A stretch of 12,510 nt of DNA from AWTP1-13 sp035253505 (lineage in GTDB: Bacteria > Pseudomonadota > Alphaproteobacteria > Rhizobiales > Hyphomicrobiaceae): positions 1 through 12,510 of the forward strand of contig DATFCC010000025.1 of the NCBI GenBank assembly GCA_035253505.1, read 5' to 3'. The position numbers were made by a program, and so were the translations under genes. This document shows, in pieces, positions 6,284 to 12,510 of this stretch; the first letter of the stretch is position 1; each line of letters begins with the position of its first letter. The notes beneath the pieces are model-generated. The model ran no database searches. It was not told the DNA's origin and worked only from the letters and a program-made list of their open reading frames with translations.

Positions 6284-7696
6284 ATGGAAGACGTGCTCGA
6301 GAAGGACGGCCGAGCCGAAGCGCTCTATCCGCCGACCGTTTCGCGGCCGGCAGCTCCGTTGAGTCTGCCGAGGTACGTGTTGACGTTTCTCGGCAATCCG
6401 CTGCGTGTCATGCCCGAGGTCGTGTACCACAAGCCCATCGTGCAGTACGGCGACCGCCTCACCTGGGTAACCGATCCGGCGCTCGTGAAGCGCATTCTGC
6501 TCGACGACCGCGAAGACTTTCCCAAGACCCACGTCGAGGGCCGCGTGCTGGGCGGCCTGCTGGGCAAGGGCATCCTGATCGCCGACGGGCGCGACTGGCG
6601 CTGGCAGCGCCAGACGGCTGCGCCCATCTTCCGGCATGCCGACATCCTGCAATACGCGCCGACAATGGCCGCGGCCGCCGAAGGCCTGGTCGCTGAATGG
6701 CGGGCGAGCCCGCCGGGAGCGGTCCATCAGGTGGACGACGACATGACCCGCGTCACCTTCCGTGTCATCGCCGAGACGATGCTGAAGGGCGGCGATGGCG
6801 CCGAGGGAGAGGGGCTGGAGCGCTCCAACCAGGCCTACATGGGGCCGATCTCGTGGCCGTTGCTGTTTGCCCTCTTTCGCCTTCCGGGCTGGCTACCGTT
6901 TCCCGGCGGCGGCGGCCGGCGGCGCGCGGAGAAGAGCATGCGCGAGGCGGTGCTGCGCATCGTGCGATCGAGGCGCGCCAATCTCGCCGCCGGTGACGAC
7001 ATGCTCGCCCGGCTCCTGCGCGCCAAGGACCCCGATACGGGGGAAACGATGTCCGACGTGCAGGTGGTGGACAATCTGCTGACCTTCCTCCTCGCCGGCC
7101 ATGAGACGACGGCTCGCGCGCTGAGCTGGACGCTCTATCTTCTGGCCCGCTCCCCCGCCTGGGAGCGCCGTGTGCGCGAGGAGGTGGCGCAGGTCGCCGG
7201 GTTGGCACCGATACGGCCCGCGCATGTCGAGCGACTGACGGAGACGGCCAAGGTGCTGAAGGAGTCCATGCGGCTCTATCCACCGATCTCCTCCCTGACC
7301 CGGGTCGTGCGGCGGGATGTGGAGCTCGGGGGTAAACAGCTCCGCGCCGGCAGCCTCATCATCATGCCCATGTTCGTCATGCACCGGCATCGGCGGATGT
7401 GGGAGGACCCGGATCGCTTCGATCCCGAGCGCTTCGCCCCAGAGCGGGAGGCGACCTATTCGCGCTACCAGTACATGCCGTTCGGGGCGGGTCCGCGAAT
7501 CTGCATTGGTGCGTCCTTTGCCATGGCCGAGGCGGCGGTCATGCTGGCCACCTTCGTGCGCGCGAACCGGTTCGAGGTGCCGGTCGGCCATGTTCCGACC
7601 CCGGTATCGGGCATTACGCTGCGCCCGACCGGTGGCATGCCGCTGCGGATCTGGCCACGCGAGGCTCCAATCGCTGCGACCGCAGGAACTGCTTGA
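6284..7696 (+). CDS. Cytochrome P450
   Basis: A 470-residue soluble P450 monooxygenase without a membrane anchor. Landmarks: helix-C W105-x3-R109 (DWRWQRQ), I-helix oxygen-activation motif LLAGHETTA (269-277), K-helix E327-S-M-R330, the PERF segment DRFDPERFAP (377-386), and the haem loop FGAGPRICIG (400-409) with axial C407. All key residues are present. The overall style (AGHETT, LYPP, RYQYMPFGAGPR) resembles bacterial CYP102/CYP4-like or fatty-acid and terpene hydroxylase groups more than macrolide P450s, so a lipid-like substrate is plausible. It needs external redox partners, none of which is encoded in the window. The ATG at 6284 lies 53 bases after the acyltransferase. It probably acts as a tailoring oxidase in the cluster. 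Confidence 0.93.
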   Translation: MEDVLEKDGRAEALYPPTVSRPAAPLSLPRYVLTFLGNPLRVMPEVVYHKPIVQYGDRLTWVTDPALVKRILLDDREDFPKTHVEGRVLGGLLGKGILIADGRDWRWQRQTAAPIFRHADILQYAPTMAAAAEGLVAEWRASPPGAVHQVDDDMTRVTFRVIAETMLKGGDGAEGEGLERSNQAYMGPISWPLLFALFRLPGWLPFPGGGGRRRAEKSMREAVLRIVRSRRANLAAGDDMLARLLRAKDPDTGETMSDVQVVDNLLTFLLAGHETTARALSWTLYLLARSPAWERRVREEVAQVAGLAPIRPAHVERLTETAKVLKESMRLYPPISSLTRVVRRDVELGGKQLRAGSLIIMPMFVMHRHRRMWEDPDRFDPERFAPEREATYSRYQYMPFGAGPRICIGASFAMAEAAVMLATFVRANRFEVPVGHVPTPVSGITLRPTGGMPLRIWPREAPIAATAGTA

Positions 7697-7758
7697 CCCG
7701 GGGATGGTGGCTTCCGCCCAATGACCGCTGAGCTTGTGCACAACCGGTGGCACTTCCC

Positions 7759-8430
7759 ATGAGTTTCTTCGAACGGCTGAAAGCGGCAGCGGCGACGGAA
7801 TGGCGGGCCTATACCGGGCATCCCTTCACTGACGCCATGGCCGACGGCTCGCTACCCGACGCCGCATTCCGGCACTACCTCGTGCAGGACTACCTGTTCC
7901 TCATCGAGTTCGCGCGTGCCTATGCCCTCGCGGTCTACAAGTCTCCAAGCCTTGCCGACATGCGCGAAGGCGCCGGCGGGCTCTCGGCCATCCTCGACGT
8001 CGAGATGGGTCTGCACGTCAAGCTGTGCGCCGGTTGGGGTCTATCCCCGGCCGACCTCGAGCGTGCGCCGCCGGCGGCAGAGATGCTGGCCTATACGCGC
8101 TACGTGCTCGATGCCGGCATGCGGGGCGACCTGCTGGCCCTCAAGGTGGCGCTCGCGCCTTGCGTGATCGGCTATGCCGAGATCGCGAGGCGGCTGGCGG
8201 CCAAACCCGCCGCGCTCGCCGAAGCGAACCCCTATCGCGCGTGGGTCGCCGAGTACGCCGGCGCTCCCTACCAGGAAGTCGCCGCAAGGGCGCGCGCGCA
8301 CCTCGATGAGCTTGCGGAACGCTACGCCACGCCGGCGCGCGAAGCGGAGCTCGTCACCACCTTCCGTGAGGCGACCAGGCTCGAAGCCGACTTCTGGAGC
8401 ATGGGGCCGAGGCTGGCCGCGCTGGCCTGA
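7759..8430 (+). CDS. TenA/thiaminase II family protein
   Basis: A 223-residue all-helical protein of the TenA family. Bacillus TenA is an aminopyrimidine aminohydrolase that salvages the thiamine pyrimidine. Residues align to that enzyme with almost identical numbering: D44 (VQDYLF), Y112 (AYTRY), nucleophile C135 and Y139 in APCVIGYAEI, and E209 in EADFWSMG, equivalent to E205. Position 47 is Phe where Bacillus TenA has Tyr; H. pylori TenA also has Phe there, as I recall. The ATG at 7759 has GGTGG at 7746-7750; an in-frame GTG at 7747 would add four residues. It follows the P450 by 62 bases and precedes a hairpin, so it may be the last gene of the operon. The conserved Cys favours thiamine salvage over the di-iron oxidases that share this fold. 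Confidence 0.87.
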   Translation: MSFFERLKAAAATEWRAYTGHPFTDAMADGSLPDAAFRHYLVQDYLFLIEFARAYALAVYKSPSLADMREGAGGLSAILDVEMGLHVKLCAGWGLSPADLERAPPAAEMLAYTRYVLDAGMRGDLLALKVALAPCVIGYAEIARRLAAKPAALAEANPYRAWVAEYAGAPYQEVAARARAHLDELAERYATPAREAELVTTFREATRLEADFWSMGPRLAALA

Positions 8431-8446
8431 CGGCGCGTTGCGCTAC

Positions 8447-8466
8447 CCCGCCTCGCCAGAGGCGGG
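8447..8466. terminator. Hairpin at the end of the central operon
   Basis: CCCGCCTC (8447-8454) and GAGGCGGG (8459-8466) form a perfect 8-bp stem with a 4-base loop. It sits 16 bases after the TenA stop and just past the 3' end of the convergent DUF4242 gene, so it could serve both strands. There is no T-tract on either side. Confidence 0.5.
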
Positions 8467-8479
8467 CCGCGCGCATGGA

Positions 8480-8758
8480 TCAGGCCGCAGTCGTGGGGTC
8501 GATCGTCTTCCTCACCTCGGTGATCTTGGTGGCCGGAAAGCCGCTCATCTCGGCATGCTTGAGAATGACCGCCTCGTCCTTGGCGAGATACACGCAGAAC
8601 GTCTTGTTGTCCGCCACATAGCTCTCCACCCACTGCACGTCCGGGGCGAGCTGGGAGAGCACCTCGTTCGACTTCGCCGCGGCCCCTCGCAGTTGCTCGC
8701 GCTCGAAACTGCCGACCTTGGGTATGTCTCGCTCGATGATGTATCTTTTGAGTGTCAT
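8480..8758 (-). CDS. DUF4242 family small protein (ferredoxin-like fold, SCO4226-type)
   Basis: A 92-residue protein of the DUF4242 family, whose Streptomyces member SCO4226 is a nickel-binding protein with a ferredoxin-like fold. Family pattern: RYIIERDIP near the N-terminus (5-13), a helix with SNEVL, then VQWVESYVADNKTFCVYLA (41-59) with the W..SYV..(D)KT.CVY core, DEAVILKHAEMSGFP (61-75) and ITEV. Length is normal. The ATG at 8758 has a strong GGAGG site five bases upstream; an open frame extends 63 codons further upstream but is Arg/Pro-rich, crosses the hairpins there and has no family support. Role unknown. It converges on the TenA gene. Confidence 0.85.
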   Translation of the reverse strand: MTLKRYIIERDIPKVGSFEREQLRGAAAKSNEVLSQLAPDVQWVESYVADNKTFCVYLAKDEAVILKHAEMSGFPATKITEVRKTIDPTTAA

Positions 8759-8780
8759 GGCGACCTCCAAAGATTGCCGT

Positions 8781-8827
8781 GGCTCCCGCGGCGAGGAGCC
8801 GGGAAGTCCGCGCCCGAACTTCGGGCG
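8781..8827. repeat. Two tandem hairpins in the leader of the DUF4242 gene
   Basis: GGCTCC (8781-8786) pairs with GGAGCC (8795-8800), and CGCCCGA (8811-8817) pairs with TCGGGCG (8821-8827) around a 3-base loop. Both lie 20-70 bases upstream of the DUF4242 start, so its transcript leader would be structured if transcription begins further upstream. No T-tract follows in either direction. Confidence 0.4.
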
Positions 8828-8863
8828 GGCTTGGGGCCTAGCACTCGGCCGCGCCAGCTTGCT

Positions 8864-8877
8864 GTTCCGCACGGAAC
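8864..8877. promoter_or_regulatory. Short palindrome, possible operator
   Basis: GTTCCG-CA-CGGAAC is a perfect 6-2-6 inverted repeat in the gap between the divergent DUF4242 and cyclic-nucleotide-domain genes. The size fits a dimeric regulator half-site pair, but no promoter hexamers could be placed around it. Confidence 0.25.
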
Positions 8878-8986
8878 TGACGGCCGGTGAGGCGCTCGTG
8901 CTATGGCGACGCCGCGCCCGCCGGGCGGTTTTGCATCCTACACCCAAACGTGCTCAGTTGCTCCTGCGATGCTGCGAGATGACACG

Positions 8987-9421
8987 ATGAAAGAGCCGCA
9001 ATTCCTGCGATTCCTCGAGCCGGCCGAGGAGCGTGCCCTCCTGGACGCGGCTCCGCCGCTGACGTTCGAGTCGGGTGCCGTGGTGATCGACATCGGCGTG
9101 CCCCTGCGTGCCCTCTATGTGGTCGACGAGGGCTCCGTGCGCATCGAGCGGCCGGACGGCGACCGCTTCGTCTCCCTCGGCGTGCTGGGGCCCGGGCAGT
9201 TGTTCGGCGAGATGTCCTTTGTCGATGGATCGTCGACGAGCGCGCGCGTCGTCGCCCACGCGCGGACACGCGTGCGCATGATCGACATGCCAATTGTCGA
9301 CAACCTGTCGGAGGTCGATCCGACCTTCGGTGCGCGGCTCTTTCGCTCCATTGCGGCCATGCTGGCCGAGCGCCTGCGCATCACATCCACGGATGTGATG
9401 CTGCGCAAGCCGTGGCTGTGA
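8987..9421 (+). CDS. Stand-alone cyclic-nucleotide-binding-domain (Crp/Fnr-type) protein without HTH
   Basis: A 144-residue protein made of a single cupin-like cNMP-binding domain: FLRFLEPAEERALLDAA (6-22), VIDIGVPLRALYVVDEGSVRI (33-53), LGPGQLFGEMSFVDG (67-81) and SARVVAHARTRV (85-96), then a C-helix (RLFRSIAAMLAERL). It ends where Crp/Fnr proteins would begin their helix-turn-helix, so it should not bind DNA by itself. E75 matches the ribose-binding Glu of CAP, but the phosphate-binding Arg position is Thr/Ser (GSSTSAR), so cyclic nucleotide binding is doubtful. It could act as a protein-protein sensor. The start is uncertain: ATG at 8987, with an in-frame ATG at 8969 adding six residues; neither has a strong ribosome binding site. 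Confidence 0.8.
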   Translation: MKEPQFLRFLEPAEERALLDAAPPLTFESGAVVIDIGVPLRALYVVDEGSVRIERPDGDRFVSLGVLGPGQLFGEMSFVDGSSTSARVVAHARTRVRMIDMPIVDNLSEVDPTFGARLFRSIAAMLAERLRITSTDVMLRKPWL

Positions 9422-9450
9422 CGGCGCGCCTAAAGCGGGCCGCGGCCGCC

Positions 9451-9469
9451 CCGCACATGAGCGGTGCGG
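9451..9469. terminator. Hairpin between convergent genes
   Basis: CCGCAC (9451-9456) and GTGCGG (9464-9469) pair around a 7-base loop in the 64-base gap between the cNMP-domain gene and the convergent acyl-CoA dehydrogenase gene. Another GC-rich imperfect palindrome lies just before it. No T-tract. Confidence 0.35.
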
Positions 9470-9485
9470 CCCTGAAGGCGCCGCA

Positions 9486-10691
9486 TCAGCGGTGCTTGCG
9501 CAGCTCCAGGCGCCCGATCTGGTTGCGGTGCACCTCGTCCGGGCCGTCGAAGATGCGCATACAGCGTGCGTGTGCGTAGGCCTGCGCGAGGCCGAAGTCC
9601 TCCGTGACGCCCGCGCCGCCATGAGCCTGGATGGCCCAATCGAGCACGCGGCACAGCATGTCGGGCGCCGCCACCTTGATCATGGCGATGTCCATCAGGG
9701 CAGCCTTGTTGCCGACCTTGTCCATGCGGTCGGCCGTCATCAGCACCAGCAGCCGTGCCTGCTCGATGGCCATCCGGGCCTCGGCGATGCGCTCGAGCGT
9801 CACCGTCTGCTCGGCGATGGGCTTGCCGAAGGCGACGCGGGACTGCACGCGCCGGCACATCTTCTCGAGCGCCATCTCGGCCTGCCCGATGGCGCGCATG
9901 CAGTGGTGGATGCGCCCCGGACCGAGGCGACCTTGCGCGATCTCGAAGCCGCGCCCTTCGCCGAGAAGGATGTTGGAGACCGGCACCTCGACGTTGTCGA
10001 ACTCGATCTCGGCATGGCCATGCGGAGCGTCATCGAAGCCGAATACCGGCAGCCAGCGTGCGATCTTCACGCCCTTGGCGTCGCGCGGCACCAGGATCAT
10101 CGACTGCTGCTTGTGGCGGTCGGGGTTGGCGGGGTCGGTCTTGCCCATGAAGATGAAGATCTTGCAGCGCGGATCGGGCGCGCCCGAAGACCACCATTTG
10201 CGGCCATTGATGACGTAGCGGTCGCCGCGCCGCTCGATGCGGCTCTCGATGTTGGTGGCGTCCGACGAGGCGACGGCCGGCTCGGTCATGGCAAAGCAGG
10301 AGCGGATCTTGCCTTCCAGCAGCGGCTCCAGCCATTCGCGCTTCTGCTCCTCGGTGCCGTAGCGATCGAGGACCTCCATGTTGCCGGTGTCGGGGGCGGA
10401 ACAGTTGAACACCTCGGGGGCCCAATGCACGCGACCCATGATCTCGCACAGCGGGGCATACTCGAGATTGGTGAGCCCGGCACCGCGCTTCGACTCGGGC
10501 AGGAAGAGGTTCCACAGCTCCTGGCTGCGGGCCTTCCTCTTGAGCTCCTCGACCACGGCGACAGGCTGCCACCGGTCGCCCGAAGCCACCTCGTCGCGAT
10601 AGCGATGCTCGTTGGGGTAGATGTGCTCCTCCATGAACGCGAGAAGCTTCTTCTGTAATGCCTTCACCTTCGGGGAATGGTCGAAGTCCAT
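9486..10691 (-). CDS. Acyl-CoA dehydrogenase, ACAD10/11-like
   Basis: A 401-residue FAD-dependent acyl-CoA dehydrogenase that introduces a trans-2 double bond into an acyl-CoA, passing electrons to ETF. Visible features: FAD/substrate motif SCFAMTEP (131-138) with ASSDATNIES, YVINGRKWWSSG (159-170), LGPGRIHHCMR (256-266), RVAFGKPIAEQ (285-295), and a C-terminal QAHGGAGVTEDF (355-366) plus RIFDGPDEVHRNQ (379-391). Where medium-chain enzymes have the catalytic Glu in a YEGT motif, this protein has DGPDEVH with D382, a pattern I associate with ACAD10/11-type enzymes. The ATG at 10691 has AAGGAG eight bases upstream; a longer frame reaches upstream across the promoter and is rejected. It is divergent from the LysR gene, which probably controls it. 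Substrate unknown. Confidence 0.92.
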   Translation of the reverse strand: MDFDHSPKVKALQKKLLAFMEEHIYPNEHRYRDEVASGDRWQPVAVVEELKRKARSQELWNLFLPESKRGAGLTNLEYAPLCEIMGRVHWAPEVFNCSAPDTGNMEVLDRYGTEEQKREWLEPLLEGKIRSCFAMTEPAVASSDATNIESRIERRGDRYVINGRKWWSSGAPDPRCKIFIFMGKTDPANPDRHKQQSMILVPRDAKGVKIARWLPVFGFDDAPHGHAEIEFDNVEVPVSNILLGEGRGFEIAQGRLGPGRIHHCMRAIGQAEMALEKMCRRVQSRVAFGKPIAEQTVTLERIAEARMAIEQARLLVLMTADRMDKVGNKAALMDIAMIKVAAPDMLCRVLDWAIQAHGGAGVTEDFGLAQAYAHARCMRIFDGPDEVHRNQIGRLELRKHR

Positions 10692-10729
10692 GCCGGTGCT
10701 CCTTCGGGTGGAAATCTTTAGGTGGCCGA

Positions 10730-10758
10730 AGCGTAGAAGGCGGCGTACCATCCGGCAA
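10730..10758 (-). promoter_or_regulatory. Possible sigma-70-type promoter of the acyl-CoA dehydrogenase gene
   Basis: Read on the minus strand, TTGCCG (10758-10753) is separated by 17 bases from TACGCT (10735-10730), about 40 bases before the start codon. The match to consensus is weak, especially at -10, so this is a suggestion based on spacing and position. Confidence 0.2.
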
Positions 10759-10763
10759 ATGAA

Positions 10764-10785
10764 TTATAAGAATAGCGTGTCATAA
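10764..10785. promoter_or_regulatory. AT-rich dyad, candidate LysR binding site
   Basis: TTAT (10764-10767), 14 bases, then ATAA (10782-10785) form an interrupted dyad in an unusually AT-rich patch within the 99-base divergent gap, ending six bases before the LysR start. LysR-type regulators usually bind T-N11-A dyads in such gaps and repress their own gene. Confidence 0.35.
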
Positions 10786-10790
10786 GACAG

Positions 10791-11783
10791 ATGCATCTTT
10801 CCAACGTCGATCTGAACCTGTTCGTGGTGTTCGACACTATCTATGCCGAGGGTGGCATCACGCGCGCGGCCAGGCGGCTCAACCTGTCGCAACCGGCCAT
10901 CAGCCACGCGCTGGCGCGCCTGCGCGCGATGTTCGACGACCCATTGTTCACCCGCCAGGGTCGCGTCATGACGCCGACGCCGCTCGCACGGCAGGCGATC
11001 GAGCCTGTCCGTCAGGCATTGCAGGGGCTGGAGGTGACGCTGAACCGGGTCGACCGGTTCGATCCGGCGAGCGCCGTCAAGCGCTTCACGCTCGGAATGC
11101 GCGAGGTGCTGGAGACGGTCGTTCTGCCTGGCCTGATGAGCGCCATCGCCCGCAGCGCACCGCGAGTGGATATCAGTGCCGTGCGAACCGAGCGGCGCGA
11201 CATCGAGCGCGAGCTCTCAGCCGGCACCATCGATGCCGCACTCGACGTCCTTCTGCCACTACCCGAGGAAATCCGTCGCCAGCGGCTGGCGACGGAAAGC
11301 CTGGCCGTCGTCGTGCGCCGCGGGCACCCGAAGGTTCGCGCACGGCTGAGCCTCGATGCCTACCTGGCGCAGGAGCATGTTGCCGTGTCCTCCCGCCGCC
11401 GCGGATTGAGTGCCGAGGACTTCGAGCTCGGCCGCCACAACCTGCGCCGCCGCATCCGCCTGCGCTGCACCAACTATTTCGCGGCGTGCGGCGTGGTGCG
11501 CGAGACCGACCTCGTGCTGACGATGCCGCAACGCTATGCGGCCATCTTGAACGCCCACTTCGCCAACCGGTTGCTGGCCTTCCCCCTCGAGGTGCCGGCG
11601 TTCGATACGTATCTCTACTGGCACGTCAACGCCGAAGGGGATCCCGCCAACATCTGGCTGCGCCAGCAGGTGCACCGTGCTTCGCGTGATGGCTTGCCGC
11701 GCGCGCTTGCGAATGCCCATGCCACATCCGCTGCGGGCCGACCGCATCCTCTCAAGTCCCGGGGCGGCGGCAAGCCGTCGTGA
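10791..11783 (+). CDS. LysR-family transcriptional regulator
   Basis: A 330-residue LysR-type regulator. The N-terminal winged helix-turn-helix is clear: DLNLFVVFDTIYAEGGITRAARRLNLSQ begins at residue 7 and continues into PAISHALARLRAMFDDPLFTR (35-55) and TPTPLARQA. The inducer-binding domain follows from about residue 95 (KRFTLGMREVLE). The style resembles NodD/LinR-like members. The C-terminal ~30 residues are Pro/Gly/Arg-rich and look like a non-conserved tail. It is transcribed divergently from the acyl-CoA dehydrogenase gene, the classic layout for a LysR activator and its target. The ATG at 10791 lacks a good Shine-Dalgarno sequence, but homology to the HTH starts within a few residues. 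Its stop is six bases from the end of the convergent SMP-30 gene. The inducer cannot be inferred. Confidence 0.93.
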   Translation: MHLSNVDLNLFVVFDTIYAEGGITRAARRLNLSQPAISHALARLRAMFDDPLFTRQGRVMTPTPLARQAIEPVRQALQGLEVTLNRVDRFDPASAVKRFTLGMREVLETVVLPGLMSAIARSAPRVDISAVRTERRDIERELSAGTIDAALDVLLPLPEEIRRQRLATESLAVVVRRGHPKVRARLSLDAYLAQEHVAVSSRRRGLSAEDFELGRHNLRRRIRLRCTNYFAACGVVRETDLVLTMPQRYAAILNAHFANRLLAFPLEVPAFDTYLYWHVNAEGDPANIWLRQQVHRASRDGLPRALANAHATSAAGRPHPLKSRGGGKPS

Positions 11784-11789
11784 GCGCGC

Positions 11790-12510
11790 CTACCGCATCT
11801 GAGCCGTGCCGGCGGTGGCGACGCGGATGCGGTAGAGGGAGGTGGACGCCGTAATGAAAAGGCTCTTTAGGTCGTCGTCCCCCCAGCAGAAGTTGGCGGT
11901 GTACTCGGGCACGCGGATCACGCCGAGGCAGGCCGCGTCCGGCGCGAACACGTGGATACCGCCTGGGCCGCAGCAGTAGATGTTTCCGGCGCTGTCGATT
12001 TTCATGCCATCGGGCGCACCCTGGCCTTCGCCCACGGTCTTCGCCCATACGCGGGCGTTGGTGACCGTCCCGTCCGGCTTCACGTCGAAGGCGCGGATGT
12101 GCTGCGCGTCGGTGTCGTTGACGAGCAGCACCTTCTCGTCGAGCGAGAAACACAATCCGTTGGGCTGGCCAAAGTCGTCGGCGAGCAGCGTGAGCGTGGC
12201 CCCGTTGGGGCTCAGCCGGTAGACGCCGCGGAAGGTGAGCTGCGGCTCGCGCGGCACGCCGAAGTGCGCCTTGCGGCCGTACGTCGGATCGGAGAAGTAG
12301 ATGGCGCCGTCACGCTTGACGATAACGTCGTTGGGGCTGTTGAGCTCCTTGCCCTGGTAGTGGCTGGCGAGGACCGTGATCGAGCCGCCGGCCTCGGTCC
12401 GCGTCAAACGGCTCGAGGCGTGCTCGCAGGCGATCAGCCGGCCCTCATTGTCCCAGGCGAGGCCATTCGACTTGTTGCACGGCTTGCGGAAGGTCGTGAC
12501 GCCGTCCTTC
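11790..12510 (-). CDS. SMP-30/gluconolactonase family protein (5' end outside window)
   Basis: The last 239 residues of a six-bladed beta-propeller of the SMP-30/gluconolactonase/LRE-like family, which hydrolyses sugar lactones or related esters with a divalent metal. The frame is open to the right edge, so the N-terminus is missing. Visible motifs: SNGLAWDNEGRLIACEH near the edge, LNSPNDVIVKRDGAIYFSDP with metal-ligand-type Asn/Asp, FGQPNGLCFSLDEKVLLVND (a second NG...D motif), GAPDGMKIDSAGNIY, and the C-terminal NFCWGDDDLKSLFITA strand typical of the last blade. It ends six bases from the LysR stop in convergent orientation, with no space for a separate terminator. Several start-like codons inside the window are rejected because the family motifs continue upstream of them. 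Substrate unknown. Confidence 0.9.
   Translation of the reverse strand, partial: KDGVTTFRKPCNKSNGLAWDNEGRLIACEHASSRLTRTEAGGSITVLASHYQGKELNSPNDVIVKRDGAIYFSDPTYGRKAHFGVPREPQLTFRGVYRLSPNGATLTLLADDFGQPNGLCFSLDEKVLLVNDTDAQHIRAFDVKPDGTVTNARVWAKTVGEGQGAPDGMKIDSAGNIYCCGPGGIHVFAPDAACLGVIRVPEYTANFCWGDDDLKSLFITASTSLYRIRVATAGTAQMR

Noticed and set aside
9492..10658. A 388-codon plus-strand open frame opposite the acyl-CoA dehydrogenase
   Set aside because: His/Asp/Leu-rich shadow typical of antisense ACAD coding; no independent start signal or motif.
1..12510. CRISPR array, insertion sequence, integrase, rRNA or long direct repeats
   Set aside because: No regularly spaced repeats, transposase motifs or rRNA segments were seen on reading the window.

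Overview
The window is GC-rich and densely coded. Protein families and codon style point to an alphaproteobacterium. A Reyranella- or Rhodospirillales-like soil/water organism is my guess, but nothing in the sequence fixes the genus. I count eleven complete protein genes, one protein gene cut by the right edge, one tRNA gene and one decayed gene.

Left part (1-2416): an M20-family Zn-dependent amidohydrolase of the N-carbamoyl amino acid / allantoate type runs rightward and converges on a small DUF952 gene. After a short gap comes a complete tRNA-Ser(GCU), then, on the minus strand, the remains of an autotransporter gene: a signal peptide in one frame and the last strands of the beta-barrel in another.

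Central part (2653-8430): six genes on the plus strand, closely spaced and probably one operon. The first two are the key observation. A TauD/TfdA-type Fe(II)/2-oxoglutarate oxygenase resembling ScoE/Rv0097 is followed by an FcoT-type thioesterase resembling ScoD/Rv0098. In actinobacteria this pair builds isonitrile groups: glycine is added to a 2-enoyl thioester, the product is released as the free N-carboxymethyl-3-amino acid, and that is oxidised and decarboxylated to the isonitrile. Here the pair is joined to an LCMT-type methyltransferase (4-nt overlap), a stand-alone condensation-fold acyltransferase and a cytochrome P450, and followed by a TenA-family protein. The acyl carrier protein, acyl-ACP ligase and NRPS that accompany the pair in actinobacteria are not in the window. 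I infer a compact isonitrile (isocyanide) cluster without an NRPS, whose product may be an esterified or acyl-transferred, P450-oxidised isonitrile fatty acid. The product is unknown.

Right part (8431-12510): a convergent DUF4242 gene, a stand-alone cyclic-nucleotide-binding-domain protein with no DNA-binding domain, an ACAD10/11-like acyl-CoA dehydrogenase on the minus strand, a divergently transcribed LysR regulator that probably controls it, and the 3' part of an SMP-30/gluconolactonase gene cut by the right edge. These look like ordinary catabolic accessory genes with no evident tie to the central cluster.

Many long open frames antisense to the real genes arise from the high GC content and are left out. 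Family assignments rest on motif recognition by eye; no database search was run.
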